Position numbers and translations under genes: made by a program. Below the pieces are notes generated by a model that worked only from the letters and a program-made list of their open reading frames with translations, was not told the origin of the DNA and did no database searches. Below, piece by piece: positions 13,178-21,784 of a stretch of 64,000 nucleotides of DNA; position 1 is the stretch's first letter, and every line of letters begins with the position of its first letter. The DNA comes from Fidelibacterota bacterium (lineage in GTDB: Bacteria > Pseudomonadota > Alphaproteobacteria > Rhodospirillales > Rhodospirillaceae), in contig CANJBL010000004.1 in the NCBI GenBank assembly GCA_947472795.1, positions 124,001 through 188,000 on the forward strand, given 5' to 3'.

Positions 13178-13528
13178 ATGGCCAAAGGCAAAACCAATCC
13201 TGAGTTCATGACCGGCGTGCCGGAGTTGCTGATCCTGCGGCTTCTGAGCGAGCGGGAAATGTACGGTTACGAGCTGGTGCAAGCCATCGAAGCCGTCACG
13301 GGCGAAGAGATCAAGGTCGGCGAAGGCGTGGTCTATCCCATCCTGCATGCCCTGGAGGCACAGGGCTGCCTCTCCTCCAAGCGAAAGCCTGTTAATGGCC
13401 GCACGCGCGTGTATTACGCGACGACGGCAGCGGGGAAAAGGCGGCTTGGCACGCTCGTGGGAGAATGGCAGCGCATTACCGGTGCCATTACTCTTGCGAT
13501 GAAAGGATCAAAACATGGCATCGCCTGA
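13178..13528 (+). CDS. PadR-family transcriptional regulator
   Basis: A 116-residue winged-helix repressor. The N-terminal half shows the PadR pattern (LLILRLLSEREMYGYELVQAI, then VGEGVVYPILHALEAQGCLS, with the wing region RVYYATTAAGKRRL). It belongs to the small PadR class that pairs with a membrane partner. The start follows GGAGG closely. The gene is preceded by a 42-bp palindrome and overlaps the next gene by 14 bases, so the two are almost certainly co-translated and autoregulated. Confidence 0.92.
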   Translation: MAKGKTNPEFMTGVPELLILRLLSEREMYGYELVQAIEAVTGEEIKVGEGVVYPILHALEAQGCLSSKRKPVNGRTRVYYATTAAGKRRLGTLVGEWQRITGAITLAMKGSKHGIA

Positions 13529-14249
13529 CACCCTGATCCAGTTCGATAGATTGCGTGATCGCCTGATCGGCGAAGGCGTGGCGCGGCGTCATGTGCGCCG
13601 GTTGCTTGGCGAATTGGCCGACCATTACGAAGATGCGGTGCGCGCTGGTCTTGCCAAGGGATTGGACACTGAGACCGCCACCGCAGCGGCATGGCAACGG
13701 CTGGGTTCCGAGGATGAAATCGCAGCGAGCATCTTGGCGCTGCCGGAACTGCGGTCTCTCCCGGCCCGGTTTCCACGCACAATATCGGCCGCGGGACCAA
13801 TACTCCTGTGGGTCGGCATCACGATTGCGTCATGTTTTTTGCTGGCCGGATTTACGCATGCGCTGCAAACTTTTGGGCTGGTGCCGCCTCCCCGCACGAG
13901 TATTGAGCCGATATGGCTGCAGAATTTGTTGAACGTCATGGCATTCGCTTATCTGCGCGTTCTCCCTGTGGCGATAGGCGCGGGCATTGCATTTACTTTT
14001 GCGCGCCATCTGCTCGTTCCGGTGTGGACAATTTCTGGCGCCGTAGCGCTTTCCCTCTTAAGCGGATTCTTAAGTTACTCTCTCACCTTTCCTACTGAAG
14101 TGGGTCAAGCTGGTGCACTTCAGATCGGCTGGGCGGTGAGCAGCGTTCAATTGCGCTCGTCTCTCATGTTCACTGCAATGAATATCTGTTCAATCCTGGT
14201 GGTTTACTGGCTGGCGCGGCGCTCACGCGGCAGCCGACATATGGCCTAG
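13515..14249 (+). CDS. Membrane protein with N-terminal HAAS-like domain, PadR partner
   Basis: A 244-residue protein. Residues 1-85 are soluble and helical (RRLLGELADHYEDAVRAGLA, then TETATAAAWQRLGSEDEIA), the arrangement seen in permuted HAAS signalling domains encoded beside PadR regulators. Residues 95-240 contain about four membrane segments. The overlap with padR suggests a one-operon sensing unit in which the membrane protein may modulate or be the target of the regulator. The precise role is not known; HAAS is inferred from pattern and context. Confidence 0.75.
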   Translation: MASPDTLIQFDRLRDRLIGEGVARRHVRRLLGELADHYEDAVRAGLAKGLDTETATAAAWQRLGSEDEIAASILALPELRSLPARFPRTISAAGPILLWVGITIASCFLLAGFTHALQTFGLVPPPRTSIEPIWLQNLLNVMAFAYLRVLPVAIGAGIAFTFARHLLVPVWTISGAVALSLLSGFLSYSLTFPTEVGQAGALQIGWAVSSVQLRSSLMFTAMNICSILVVYWLARRSRGSRHMA

Positions 14250-14308
14250 CCCGCCTTCCCGCTTTTCGCATTCGCATCTAAGATCACCCCAACACTGGGG
14301 TGACCCTT

Positions 14309-14815
14309 ATGACCACGTTCACGATCCGACGGCTGACACCGGCTGATTTGGCTGCCTATCGCGCGCTGCGCGATGAAGGCCTGGTCCGGGATTCCGATGC
14401 CTTCCGTATCAGCGTCGCTGATGACGATGCGTTGGGTGAACAAGCCTGGCGGGATCGGCTCGCGCGAGATTTTGTCGTAGGCGTCGAACGCGGCGGGCAG
14501 CTCGTGGGCATTGGCGGCTTCGCGCGGCTACCGGGGGAGAAGGCCAGCCACAAGGGTCTGATCTGGGGTATGTATGTGCACCCGGACGCGCGCGGCGCAG
14601 GCGTGGCCGATCTCATCATGACGACGTTGCTGGACTTTGCCCGAAGTTGCGTGCGTCAGGTGCAGTTAACGGTGGCCGCAGACAATCCGCGCGCCGTCGC
14701 CTTCTACGAGCGCCATGGTTTTATCGGCTACGGTGTGGAACCAGCATCCATCCGACGCGACAGGCCCGAGGGTTCGGTGTATGCCGATGAAGCGCTCATG
14801 TGGCGTTTGGTGTGA
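14309..14815 (+). CDS. GNAT-family N-acetyltransferase
   Basis: A 168-residue acetyl-CoA-dependent acetyltransferase. Visible GNAT blocks are the N-terminal TIRRLTPADLAAYRALR, the motif A acetyl-CoA loop WGMYVHPDARGAGVADLIM at about residues 88-106, and motif B LTVAADNPRAVAFYERHGF. The substrate is unknown. I use the ATG at 14309; a GTG nine bases earlier is possible. It ends 3 bases before the following small gene, suggesting joint transcription. Confidence 0.87.
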   Translation: MTTFTIRRLTPADLAAYRALRDEGLVRDSDAFRISVADDDALGEQAWRDRLARDFVVGVERGGQLVGIGGFARLPGEKASHKGLIWGMYVHPDARGAGVADLIMTTLLDFARSCVRQVQLTVAADNPRAVAFYERHGFIGYGVEPASIRRDRPEGSVYADEALMWRLV

Positions 14816-14818
14816 AGG

Positions 14819-15070
14819 ATGCGCTGCTTCGTCTATGTGTTGGGCAGTTTCGGCAAAGGCGGATTTCGCACTTACGTGGGCTGGACCAACGACCTGGAAA
14901 AGCGCCTGGCGGCTCACAACGATGGCACCGGCGCCAGATCCACACGCGGACGGTTCTGGGCGCTGCTCTATGCGGAGGCCTATGAGAGCCGTAACGACGC
15001 CATGAGCCGCGAAGCTCATTTAAAGCGCGACCGGAAATTCAGGAAGCTGTTGAGTGAGCTAATCGCTTAG
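14819..15070 (+). CDS. Small GIY-YIG nuclease-domain protein
   Basis: An 83-residue single-domain protein. It shows the GIY-YIG signature in altered form (CFVYVLGS ... FRTYVGWTNDLEKRLAAHN) and the conserved Arg and Glu region ESRNDAMSREAHLKR, as in the YhbQ/UPF0213 group. Such stand-alone proteins are widespread in bacteria with possible DNA repair roles, but their function is not settled. It follows the acetyltransferase by 3 bases. Confidence 0.88.
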   Translation: MRCFVYVLGSFGKGGFRTYVGWTNDLEKRLAAHNDGTGARSTRGRFWALLYAEAYESRNDAMSREAHLKRDRKFRKLLSELIA

Positions 15071-15095
15071 TCGATTAATTCGTCCCTGGTACGAA

Positions 15096-16898
15096 TTAAA
15101 TTGCCGCCGTGGCAACCGCGAGCCACGTCTTGGTCTCGGCGTCCACCAGTGGGCTCAGGGTCTCGCGCACGCGAGTGTGATAACCGTTGAGCCAGGTTTT
15201 CTCGCTGTCGGACAGCAGGCGCACCTCGATCATGTTGAGATCGATGGGAGCCAGGGTGATGGTCTCGAACTCCAGCAGCGTTTTCTCGGCACCCGCGAGT
15301 TTCTCGGCTTCGCGCACGGCCACCAGATTTTCGATACGGATGCCGTATTCGCCGGTTTTGTAGTAGCCGGGCTCGTTGGAGATCACCATGCCCGGTTCCA
15401 GGGCGACGGTGTTGCCCACCTTGCTGATGCGCTGCGGCCCTTCGTGCACGCCGAGGAAGGTGCCGACACCGTGACCGGTGCCGTGATCGTAGTCGAGCCC
15501 TTCCTGCCACAGCGCATGACGGGCGAGCGCATCCAACTGGCTGCCGGTGGTGCCTTTCACGAAGCGGGCCATGGCGAGGGCAATGTGGCCCTTAAGTACC
15601 AATGTAAAGCGGTGCTTCTGCTCAGATGTGGCGTTGCCCACGGCGAAGGTGCGCGTCACATCAGTAGTGCCGTCGAGATATTGGCCGCCGGAATCCAACA
15701 GCATCACCATGTCGGGATGGATGCGCGCCGCCGACTCAGGCGTGGCGCGGTAATGCACAATGGCGCCGTTGCCGGCAGCCCCCGCAATGGTCGCGAAGCT
15801 GGGGCCACGGAAGGTATTACTCTCGGCGCGGAACTGCTCCAGCCGGTCGGCGGCGGTGATCTCGGTGAGATGGCCTTTCAGCCCTTCTTTGGAAAGCCAC
15901 GCGAGAAAGCGCGACAACGCCGCGCCGTCGCGCACATGGGCGTCGCGCACGCCCTGAAGTTCCACGGGATGCTTGCGGGCTTTCAAAGCGGTGCAAGGGT
16001 CGGCCACGATCTTGACCTTGCGGCCCGCAGCGAGCCGGTCATAAGCCCAACGAGAGCCGGTATCACGATCCAACCCAAGCATGGCCACGGACTTGTCGAG
16101 CGCGGTCAGTTCATGGTCGAGGCCATCATAAGAGGCTAGCCGCACGTCGGGCCCAAGGTGCGCCACGACGTCGGGCGAGAGCTTGGCAGGATCGATGAAC
16201 AGCACCGCCTTGCCATCCGCAAACAGCAGCGCGTAGGCATAAGTGAGCGGGCTGAATTCCACATCGGCGCCGCGAATGTTGAAAAGCCAGGCGATCGAAT
16301 CCAGAGCTGTAAAGAAGAAGGCATCAATGCCTTCGCCCTTCAGTACAGCGGCAACCAAGGAGCGTTTCTCGGCGCTGGAGCGGCCTGCGAATTTCTCGGG
16401 GTAGACCATGACCGGCGCGGTCGGGCGCGCGGGCTGATTGGCCCAAACCTTGTCGATGAGGTTGTCGGCGAGCGGCACCAGCACGGCACCGGCTTTTGTC
16501 GCACCCTCTTCCAGACGCGCGAGGCTGGCGGGGGTGTGCAAACGCGGATCGAAGCCGATCTTCTGGCCGGCCTTGGCGGTCTCGGTGAGCCACTGGGACG
16601 CCGGCTCTTCGATCATGTGGCGATACTGATAGAGCGTGCCGTCTACCTGGTCGCGCACCTGAAGCGTATAGCGACCATCGATGAAGATCGCGGCAGTTTG
16701 GTCGAAAGCCACGGCGATGCCGGCGGAACCGGTAAAGCCCGTCAGCCAGCGCAGACGCTCGGCATAAGGCGCATTGAATTCGCCCTGGTGTTCGTCGCCG
16801 TGCGGAATGAGATAGCCATCGACGCCTGCGGCGCGCATGGCGTAGCGCAAGGCATCAAGATGCTGGGCGGCGGCGGAAGGCTTTGGAATGGTGTCCAT
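15096..16898 (-). CDS. Xaa-Pro aminopeptidase, M24B family
   Basis: A large (600-residue) aminopeptidase P-type metalloenzyme that removes N-terminal residues before proline. The C-terminal pita-bread catalytic domain shows the five metal ligands in context: LLDSGGQYLDGTTDVTRTF, GHGVGTFLGVHEGP, NEPGYYKTGEYGIRIENL. The N-terminal half carries two creatinase-like domains and opens with LDALRYAMRAAGVDGYLIP. The length fits the long APP1-like form common in alphaproteobacteria. I start at ATG 16898; a GTG at 16919 is possible. No signal peptide, so it is cytoplasmic. Confidence 0.93.
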   Translation of the reverse strand: MDTIPKPSAAAQHLDALRYAMRAAGVDGYLIPHGDEHQGEFNAPYAERLRWLTGFTGSAGIAVAFDQTAAIFIDGRYTLQVRDQVDGTLYQYRHMIEEPASQWLTETAKAGQKIGFDPRLHTPASLARLEEGATKAGAVLVPLADNLIDKVWANQPARPTAPVMVYPEKFAGRSSAEKRSLVAAVLKGEGIDAFFFTALDSIAWLFNIRGADVEFSPLTYAYALLFADGKAVLFIDPAKLSPDVVAHLGPDVRLASYDGLDHELTALDKSVAMLGLDRDTGSRWAYDRLAAGRKVKIVADPCTALKARKHPVELQGVRDAHVRDGAALSRFLAWLSKEGLKGHLTEITAADRLEQFRAESNTFRGPSFATIAGAAGNGAIVHYRATPESAARIHPDMVMLLDSGGQYLDGTTDVTRTFAVGNATSEQKHRFTLVLKGHIALAMARFVKGTTGSQLDALARHALWQEGLDYDHGTGHGVGTFLGVHEGPQRISKVGNTVALEPGMVISNEPGYYKTGEYGIRIENLVAVREAEKLAGAEKTLLEFETITLAPIDLNMIEVRLLSDSEKTWLNGYHTRVRETLSPLVDAETKTWLAVATAAI

Positions 16899-16946
16899 GA
16901 TCACAAGGTAGTCAGGCACCGGGAAGGATTCAATATCTGCGGGGGC

Positions 16947-17852
16947 TTAAGAGCGGCGCAGAGCCAGGGTCGTCCAAGGGGCGATACGGACACGCTTTTC
17001 CAGACGCAGGCCCTGGGTGCGGTAGGCATTCAGGACCATGGCCTCGTCGCGGCGGACAAAACCCGCCAGAATCAAGGTGCCCCCGGGGGCGAGCAACGCC
17101 GAGAGCGCCGCCGCCATCTGCACCAAGGGCCGTGCCAGGATATTGGCAGTGATGACCTGATAAGGCCCATGCTCGCGCACGGTGCGGTCGCCGCAGCCGT
17201 CGCTCATGACCGCGTGGATCTCGGCGGCCAGGCCATTCCTGCGCGCATTGTAGCGGGCGACACGCACAGCCTCAGGGTCGATATCGGCGCAGAGCACGGG
17301 CTTGCGCGCGGTCTTGGCTATTGCCATCCCGAGGATGCCCGTGCCGCAGCCCATATCCAGACCGACAAAACCGGGCTTGGTGAGGCGGGTACGGCGGAAC
17401 ATGCTGTCTAAGGCCAGCAGACAACCCATGGTGCTGGCATGCTGGCCTGAACCAAAGGCCGTGGCGGCATTGATTTTCAGACGCACAAGGCTGGCGGGAT
17501 GCGGGCCGGCGATATGATCGCCATGGATGTAATAGCGCCCCGCTTTGATGGGTGGAAAACTGGCGACTGTGGCCGTGAGCCAATCCTTGGCCGGCACCTT
17601 GGCGATGACAAGATCGGGCGCTGCGATGCCGAGGGACTGCGCTGTGAGAGCTATGCGCGTCTCCAGTTCCGCACGCGGGGGGCTCGCATCGAACATGCCC
17701 TCTACCGCCCACAGGACCGGCTTCTGCGATTCGTCCCATTCGTAAAGACTGACCACTCCGGCCAGGTCTTCGAACACACGCTCGAACACAGGTGCGTGTT
17801 CAAGTGTAACAATCAGCCGCGCGCTCCACGCGGTTCCAATGTCGTCAGCCAT
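16947..17852 (-). CDS. prmA: Ribosomal protein L11 methyltransferase PrmA
   Basis: PrmA trimethylates ribosomal protein L11. The 301-residue protein has the SAM motif LDMGCGTGILGMAIAKTA near residue 165, the acidic loop ADIDPEAVRVARYNARRNG, and the catalytic-region motif ITANILARPLVQMA typical of PrmA. The N-terminal substrate-binding domain is present and includes the DWL-like block KDWLTATVASFPPIKAGRYY. It is followed at a short distance by pepP on the same strand. Confidence 0.93.
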   Translation of the reverse strand: MADDIGTAWSARLIVTLEHAPVFERVFEDLAGVVSLYEWDESQKPVLWAVEGMFDASPPRAELETRIALTAQSLGIAAPDLVIAKVPAKDWLTATVASFPPIKAGRYYIHGDHIAGPHPASLVRLKINAATAFGSGQHASTMGCLLALDSMFRRTRLTKPGFVGLDMGCGTGILGMAIAKTARKPVLCADIDPEAVRVARYNARRNGLAAEIHAVMSDGCGDRTVREHGPYQVITANILARPLVQMAAALSALLAPGGTLILAGFVRRDEAMVLNAYRTQGLRLEKRVRIAPWTTLALRRS

Positions 17853-18077
17853 GAAAATTCTTCTTTTTCATCGTTCTAAAGTGTCTTTTGCATGATTGCA
17901 GACTGAAATGCGCCGGTTGCAAAGGAGACATGCTCTTCTGTCTCATATTACGACCGTTATTTCATTGGCTTTTTGAATACCGGTCCAGTAGATCACCCGT
18001 CCCTCACGCAGCTGAGCGGCGCGCGGGGAGATTTTTCTCCGAGACGGCTTGAACCCCTCCCTCAGCCCCTCGGATCT

Positions 18078-18126
18078 AACGGCGGCAGTGCACTTCCCCC
18101 TTCGACTTTGTGCTGCCGCCGTTTTC
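18078..18126 (+). ncRNA. Candidate sRNA end / terminator hairpin, copy 1
   Basis: AACGGCGGCAG (18078-18088) pairs with CTGCCGCCGTT (18113-18123), followed by TTTC. The 24-base loop holds a C-rich motif (CTTCCCCCTT). No rightward gene lies upstream, so the hairpin may end a short + strand transcript. Inference from structure only. Confidence 0.35.
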
Positions 18127-18208
18127 ACCCCCGCGCACACGGCGCATCAGGGGCAAGTTCACAGCGTCCTGGCGGTGTTTTTTTATGGTACGTCCGGGAT
18201 GCGGGAAG

Positions 18209-18261
18209 CGGCGGCAGTCTTTCTCCCCCTTAAAGGTTGAACTGCCGCCGTTTTCTTTTTC
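18209..18261 (+). ncRNA. Candidate sRNA end / terminator hairpin, copy 2
   Basis: CGGCGGCAGT (18209-18218) pairs with ACTGCCGCCG (18241-18250), followed by TTTTCTTTTTC. Stem and loop (CTCCCCCTTAA) closely resemble copy 1 about 130 bases upstream. The long T tract makes it a stronger terminator than copy 1. Confidence 0.4.
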
Positions 18262-18298
18262 TCGAGCCGCAAAGCCGCCCACTGTTCATTCATCACTA

Positions 18299-18487
18299 AT
18301 GTCATCCTTGGGCTTGTCCCAAGGATCCAGGGTAAAGAACACGTCGTGTGCTCCCGAGAGACATGTCGCAACAATCTCAGCGGTTAGCGGCAGCTTTCCT
18401 TCACTACTGCTCTGGATCCTGGGGGTCGCGCTAAGACGCGCGCGAACAATAATCGCGGCCTTCCGCCGCGGGGCCCAGGATGACGGA
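18299..18487. repeat. Composite palindromic intergenic repeat (~190 bp)
   Basis: The element begins TGTCATCCTTGGG and ends CCCAGGATGACGG, so its ends are inverted. Inside the left end, CCTTGGG and CCCAAGG form a small hairpin followed by ATCCAG, and CTGGATCCTGGG recurs near 18413-18424 in the opposite sense. Palindromes built on GTCATCCTGGGC...GGATCCA are common dispersed repeats in alphaproteobacterial genomes. It abuts the end of uvrD. Confidence 0.7.
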
Positions 18488-18494
18488 AACCTTC

Positions 18495-20771
18495 TCAAGC
18501 GGGTTCGACAAAACTGTCGATGACCTTCTTGCGGCCCGCCTTATCGAAATAGATGGCGAGCTTGGTGCCTTCGACCTCTTCCACGAGGCCATAGCCGAAC
18601 TTCTGGTGGAAGACGCGGTCGCCGATCTTGAAGCCGTGCTCGGACTTCAGCGGGGCCGCCTTCCAGTCTTCGGCGGCGATCATGCGCGGCGACGGGCGGT
18701 AGCCCGCACCGGAGCGCGCCAGCGTGCTCTCGGAAAGGCCACCCCAATTGCCGCCGCCATAGAGCCCCGCATCGGCTTGCTGTTCGACGGCGGTTTTCGG
18801 CAGCTCGTCGATAAAGCGCGACGGGATGCTCGACTGCCATTGGTTATAAACGCGCCGGTTGGCGGCGAAGGAGACAAACACGCGCTTGCGCGCACGCGTG
18901 AGGCCCACGTACGCGAGGCGCCGTTCTTCCTCCAGCGCCTTCTGGCCGCTCTCTTCGAGCGAGCGGCGGCTGGGGAAAATGTCTTCCTCCCAGCCTGGGA
19001 GGAAGATGGTATCGAACTCCAGGCCCTTGGCGGCGTGCAGCGTCATGAGCGTAAGGCCCTCGTTGCCCGCGTTGGCATCGTTCTCCATGACGAGGCTGAC
19101 GTGATCAAGGAAGCCGGCCAAGCTCTCCCACTCCTCTAGCCCCGAGACAAATTCGCGCAAGTTATCGAGACGCCCCGGCGCTTCCGGTGATTTGTCCTTC
19201 TGCCACATCTCGATATAGCCGGACTCCTCCAGCACCATCGCCGTCAATTCGGCCGGCGCCATGGTGTCCTTCAAGCTGCGCCAGCGCCCGAAGTCGGTGG
19301 CGAGAGTCTTCAGCGCCGTGCGCGCCTGAGCACGCAGTTCGTCGGTCTCCACCATGCGCTGAGCGCTCTCCATCATGGACACACTTTGTGCGCGGCCCAG
19401 CTGATGGATCTTCTGGATCGTGGTGTCACCCAGGCCGCGTTTGGGTTTGTTGACGATGCGCTCGAAAGCGAGATCGTCGTCGGCCTGATTGATGAGACGC
19501 AAGTACGCCACCGCATCGCGGATTTCCAGACGCTCGTAGAAACGCGGACCGCCGACAACACGATAAGGAATTCCAGTAGTGATGAGGCTCTCTTCAAATT
19601 CCAGCATCTGGAAACCGGCGCGCACCAGAATGGCCATCTCGGGCAACTTCTGGCCACCACGCTGCAAGGCTTCAACTTCCTCCACCAACCAGCGCGCTTC
19701 TTCCGCGCCATCCCACACGCCGCGCACTTTCACCGGCGCGCCCTTCTCCACATCGCCTTCATGGCCGGTGCGCAAGGTCTTGCCGAGGCGGCCTTCGTTG
19801 TGAGCGATAAGGTGAGACGCCGCCGCGAGGATGGTCGGTGTGGAGCGGTAGTTGCGCTCGAGACGGATGACCTTCGCATCGGGGAAATCCTTCTCGAAGC
19901 GCAGGATGTTGCCGACCTCGGCGCCGCGCCAGGAGTAGATGGACTGGTCGTCGTCGCCGACGCAGCAGAGATTACGCTGGGTCTGCGTCAGAAGGCGCAG
20001 CCACAGATACTGGGCGACGTTGGTGTCCTGATACTCGTCCACCAGCACGTAGCGAAACTGCTGCTGGTATTGGGTGAGGACTTCCGGCTGATCCTGGAAC
20101 AGGGTCAGGCAGTGCAGCAGCAAATCACCGAAGTCGGCGGCGTTGAGGGATTTCAAGCGCTCTTGATATGCGCGGTAGAGGGCAAGGGCCTGACCGCCGG
20201 CGTAGTCGGTGCCGCCGCCATGGCCCACTTTGTCGGGCGTGAGCCCTCTGTCCTTCCAGCGCTGGATGATGCCCATGAGCCCCTGCGCCGGCCACTTTTT
20301 GGAATCGATGTTGTCGGCTTCCATCAGCTGCTTCAGCAGCCGGATCTGGTCGTCGGCATCCAGAATGGTGAAGTTGGAGCGCAAGCCCACGGCTTCGGGG
20401 TTCTTGCGCAGCATGCGCACGCAAAGAGCGTGGAAGGTCCCAAGCCAGACCGCTTCGGCGGCAGGCCCCACGAGTGCCCCCACACGTTCGCGCATTTCGC
20501 GGGCCGCGCGGTTGGTGAACGTGACCGCCAGAATTTGCCAGGGCTTCGCCTGGCGCTGCGAGAGGATGTACGCGAGCCGCGTGATGAGCACGCGCGTCTT
20601 GCCTGTGCCGGCGCCCGAGAGCACCAGTACCGGGCCTTCCGTGGCCAGCACCGCTTCCTTCTGCTCCGGATTCAGCTTGTCCAGCCACATAGGCGGAGGC
20701 GGCGCTGCTGGAACGTAGGAAGCAGCCGGAACGAAAGGAATATCGTCGTTGAGCTCGAAGGGATCGGACAC
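18495..20771 (-). CDS. uvrD: ATP-dependent DNA helicase UvrD/PcrA
   Basis: A superfamily 1A 3'-5' helicase of 758 residues for excision and mismatch repair. Motifs in order: Q-motif region LNPEQKEAVLATEGPVLVLS, Walker A GAGTGKTRVL at about residue 56, motif Ia TFTNRAAREM, motif II VDEYQDTN, motif III VGDDDQSIYSWRGAE, motif IV RLERNYRS, motif V LTLMTLHAAKGLEF and motif VI LAYVGLTRARKR. The C-terminal Tudor-like tail (FKIGDRVFHQKFGYGLVEEVEG) is typical of PcrA/UvrD. It follows metF by 3 bases on the same strand. Confidence 0.96.
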   Translation of the reverse strand: MSDPFELNDDIPFVPAASYVPAAPPPPMWLDKLNPEQKEAVLATEGPVLVLSGAGTGKTRVLITRLAYILSQRQAKPWQILAVTFTNRAAREMRERVGALVGPAAEAVWLGTFHALCVRMLRKNPEAVGLRSNFTILDADDQIRLLKQLMEADNIDSKKWPAQGLMGIIQRWKDRGLTPDKVGHGGGTDYAGGQALALYRAYQERLKSLNAADFGDLLLHCLTLFQDQPEVLTQYQQQFRYVLVDEYQDTNVAQYLWLRLLTQTQRNLCCVGDDDQSIYSWRGAEVGNILRFEKDFPDAKVIRLERNYRSTPTILAAASHLIAHNEGRLGKTLRTGHEGDVEKGAPVKVRGVWDGAEEARWLVEEVEALQRGGQKLPEMAILVRAGFQMLEFEESLITTGIPYRVVGGPRFYERLEIRDAVAYLRLINQADDDLAFERIVNKPKRGLGDTTIQKIHQLGRAQSVSMMESAQRMVETDELRAQARTALKTLATDFGRWRSLKDTMAPAELTAMVLEESGYIEMWQKDKSPEAPGRLDNLREFVSGLEEWESLAGFLDHVSLVMENDANAGNEGLTLMTLHAAKGLEFDTIFLPGWEEDIFPSRRSLEESGQKALEEERRLAYVGLTRARKRVFVSFAANRRVYNQWQSSIPSRFIDELPKTAVEQQADAGLYGGGNWGGLSESTLARSGAGYRPSPRMIAAEDWKAAPLKSEHGFKIGDRVFHQKFGYGLVEEVEGTKLAIYFDKAGRKKVIDSFVEPA

Positions 20772-20774
20772 GTC

Positions 20775-21674
20775 TTAGACCTTGGGCCGAATGCCCAGAA
20801 GATGGCAAATGGCGTAAGTGAGATCGGCCCGGTTCAACGTATAGAAGTGAAAGTCCTTCACGCCTTCACGCGCCAGCGTGCGCACCTGCTCCGCGACGGC
20901 CGTCGCCGCCACAAGTTTCCGTGTCTCCGTGTCATCATCCAGGCCGGCGAAAAGGTCGAACATGCGCTGCGGCACTTTGCTGCCCATCTTGATGCAGGAC
21001 TTGAGCGTGGCGGTGTTGGTCGCGACAATGATTCCCGGGATGAGCGGCACCTTCAGGTCCGCCGCCTGATCACGAAAGCGCAAGAAGACTTCGGGATCGA
21101 AGAATGATTGGGTGATCGCGCGATTGGCCCCGGCGCCAACCTTGCGCTTCAGGTTCTCGAGATCGTCCGCAGCACTTTGGGCCTCGGGGTGAACTTCCGG
21201 ATAGGCCGCGACGCTAATCTCGAAGTCGGCGACCTTCTTCAAGCCCGCCACAAGGTCGGTGGCATACGCGTAGCCGCCAGGATGCGGCGTGTATTTGCTT
21301 TGGCCTTCGGGCGGATCGCCGCGCAGGGCGACGATGTGCCGGATGCCGGAGTCCCAGTACCGCCGCGCGACATCGTCGATCTCACCGCGCGTGGCGCCCA
21401 CACACGTCAAATGGGCGGCGGCGAGAAGGCCTTTATCTTTTTGAATACGGGTGACGGTTTCGTGCGTGCGCTCGCGCGTAGACCCGCCCGCACCATAGGT
21501 CACGGAGACAAAGCGCGGCTTCAGCGGCGCCAGGCGCTCGATGGAGGCCCATAGCTGCTCGTGCATCTTTTCCGTCTTGGGCGGAAAAAACTCGAAGGAG
21601 ACCTGAATCCCTGAAGGGACTTCTGGCTCACCTGAGTTTAATTTTGGCAGACTTGCCACGCTAAGTTCCTTCAA
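20775..21674 (-). CDS. metF: 5,10-methylenetetrahydrofolate reductase
   Basis: MetF reduces methylene-THF to methyl-THF for methionine synthesis, using FAD. The 299-residue protein shows the TIM-barrel family blocks SFEFFPPKTEKM near residue 27, FVSVTYGAGGSTRE, HLTCVG, IVALRGDPP, and ITQSFFD near residue 190. The size is standard for the bacterial NADH-type enzyme. It lies 3 bases upstream of uvrD. I saw no SAM riboswitch in the 110 bases before the start. Confidence 0.96.
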   Translation of the reverse strand: MKELSVASLPKLNSGEPEVPSGIQVSFEFFPPKTEKMHEQLWASIERLAPLKPRFVSVTYGAGGSTRERTHETVTRIQKDKGLLAAAHLTCVGATRGEIDDVARRYWDSGIRHIVALRGDPPEGQSKYTPHPGGYAYATDLVAGLKKVADFEISVAAYPEVHPEAQSAADDLENLKRKVGAGANRAITQSFFDPEVFLRFRDQAADLKVPLIPGIIVATNTATLKSCIKMGSKVPQRMFDLFAGLDDDTETRKLVAATAVAEQVRTLAREGVKDFHFYTLNRADLTYAICHLLGIRPKV

Positions 21675-21784
21675 ACGTTACTAGTTTATTACCCTGCGGT
21701 ATGTTACCCACGCTTCGCGGGAGGGGGACCGCTAAGGCAATAGGAAATAGGCATATTTCTGGTTCTTTGTAAGGTAGTCCCCCC

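Larger units (their letters stand above)
17853..18494. other. Repeat-rich non-coding region between uvrD and prmA
   Basis: About 640 bases without a convincing gene. It contains two similar GC-rich hairpins with rightward T tracts (near 18078-18126 and 18209-18261) and a composite palindromic repeat (18299-18487), described separately. Both flanking genes are transcribed leftward, so the rightward hairpins do not serve either of them. The base composition is uneven, with C-rich and T-rich patches. Confidence 0.7.

Noticed and set aside
19386-21107. A 573-codon + strand open frame
   Set aside because: It mirrors uvrD and metF, both of which have full sets of motifs.
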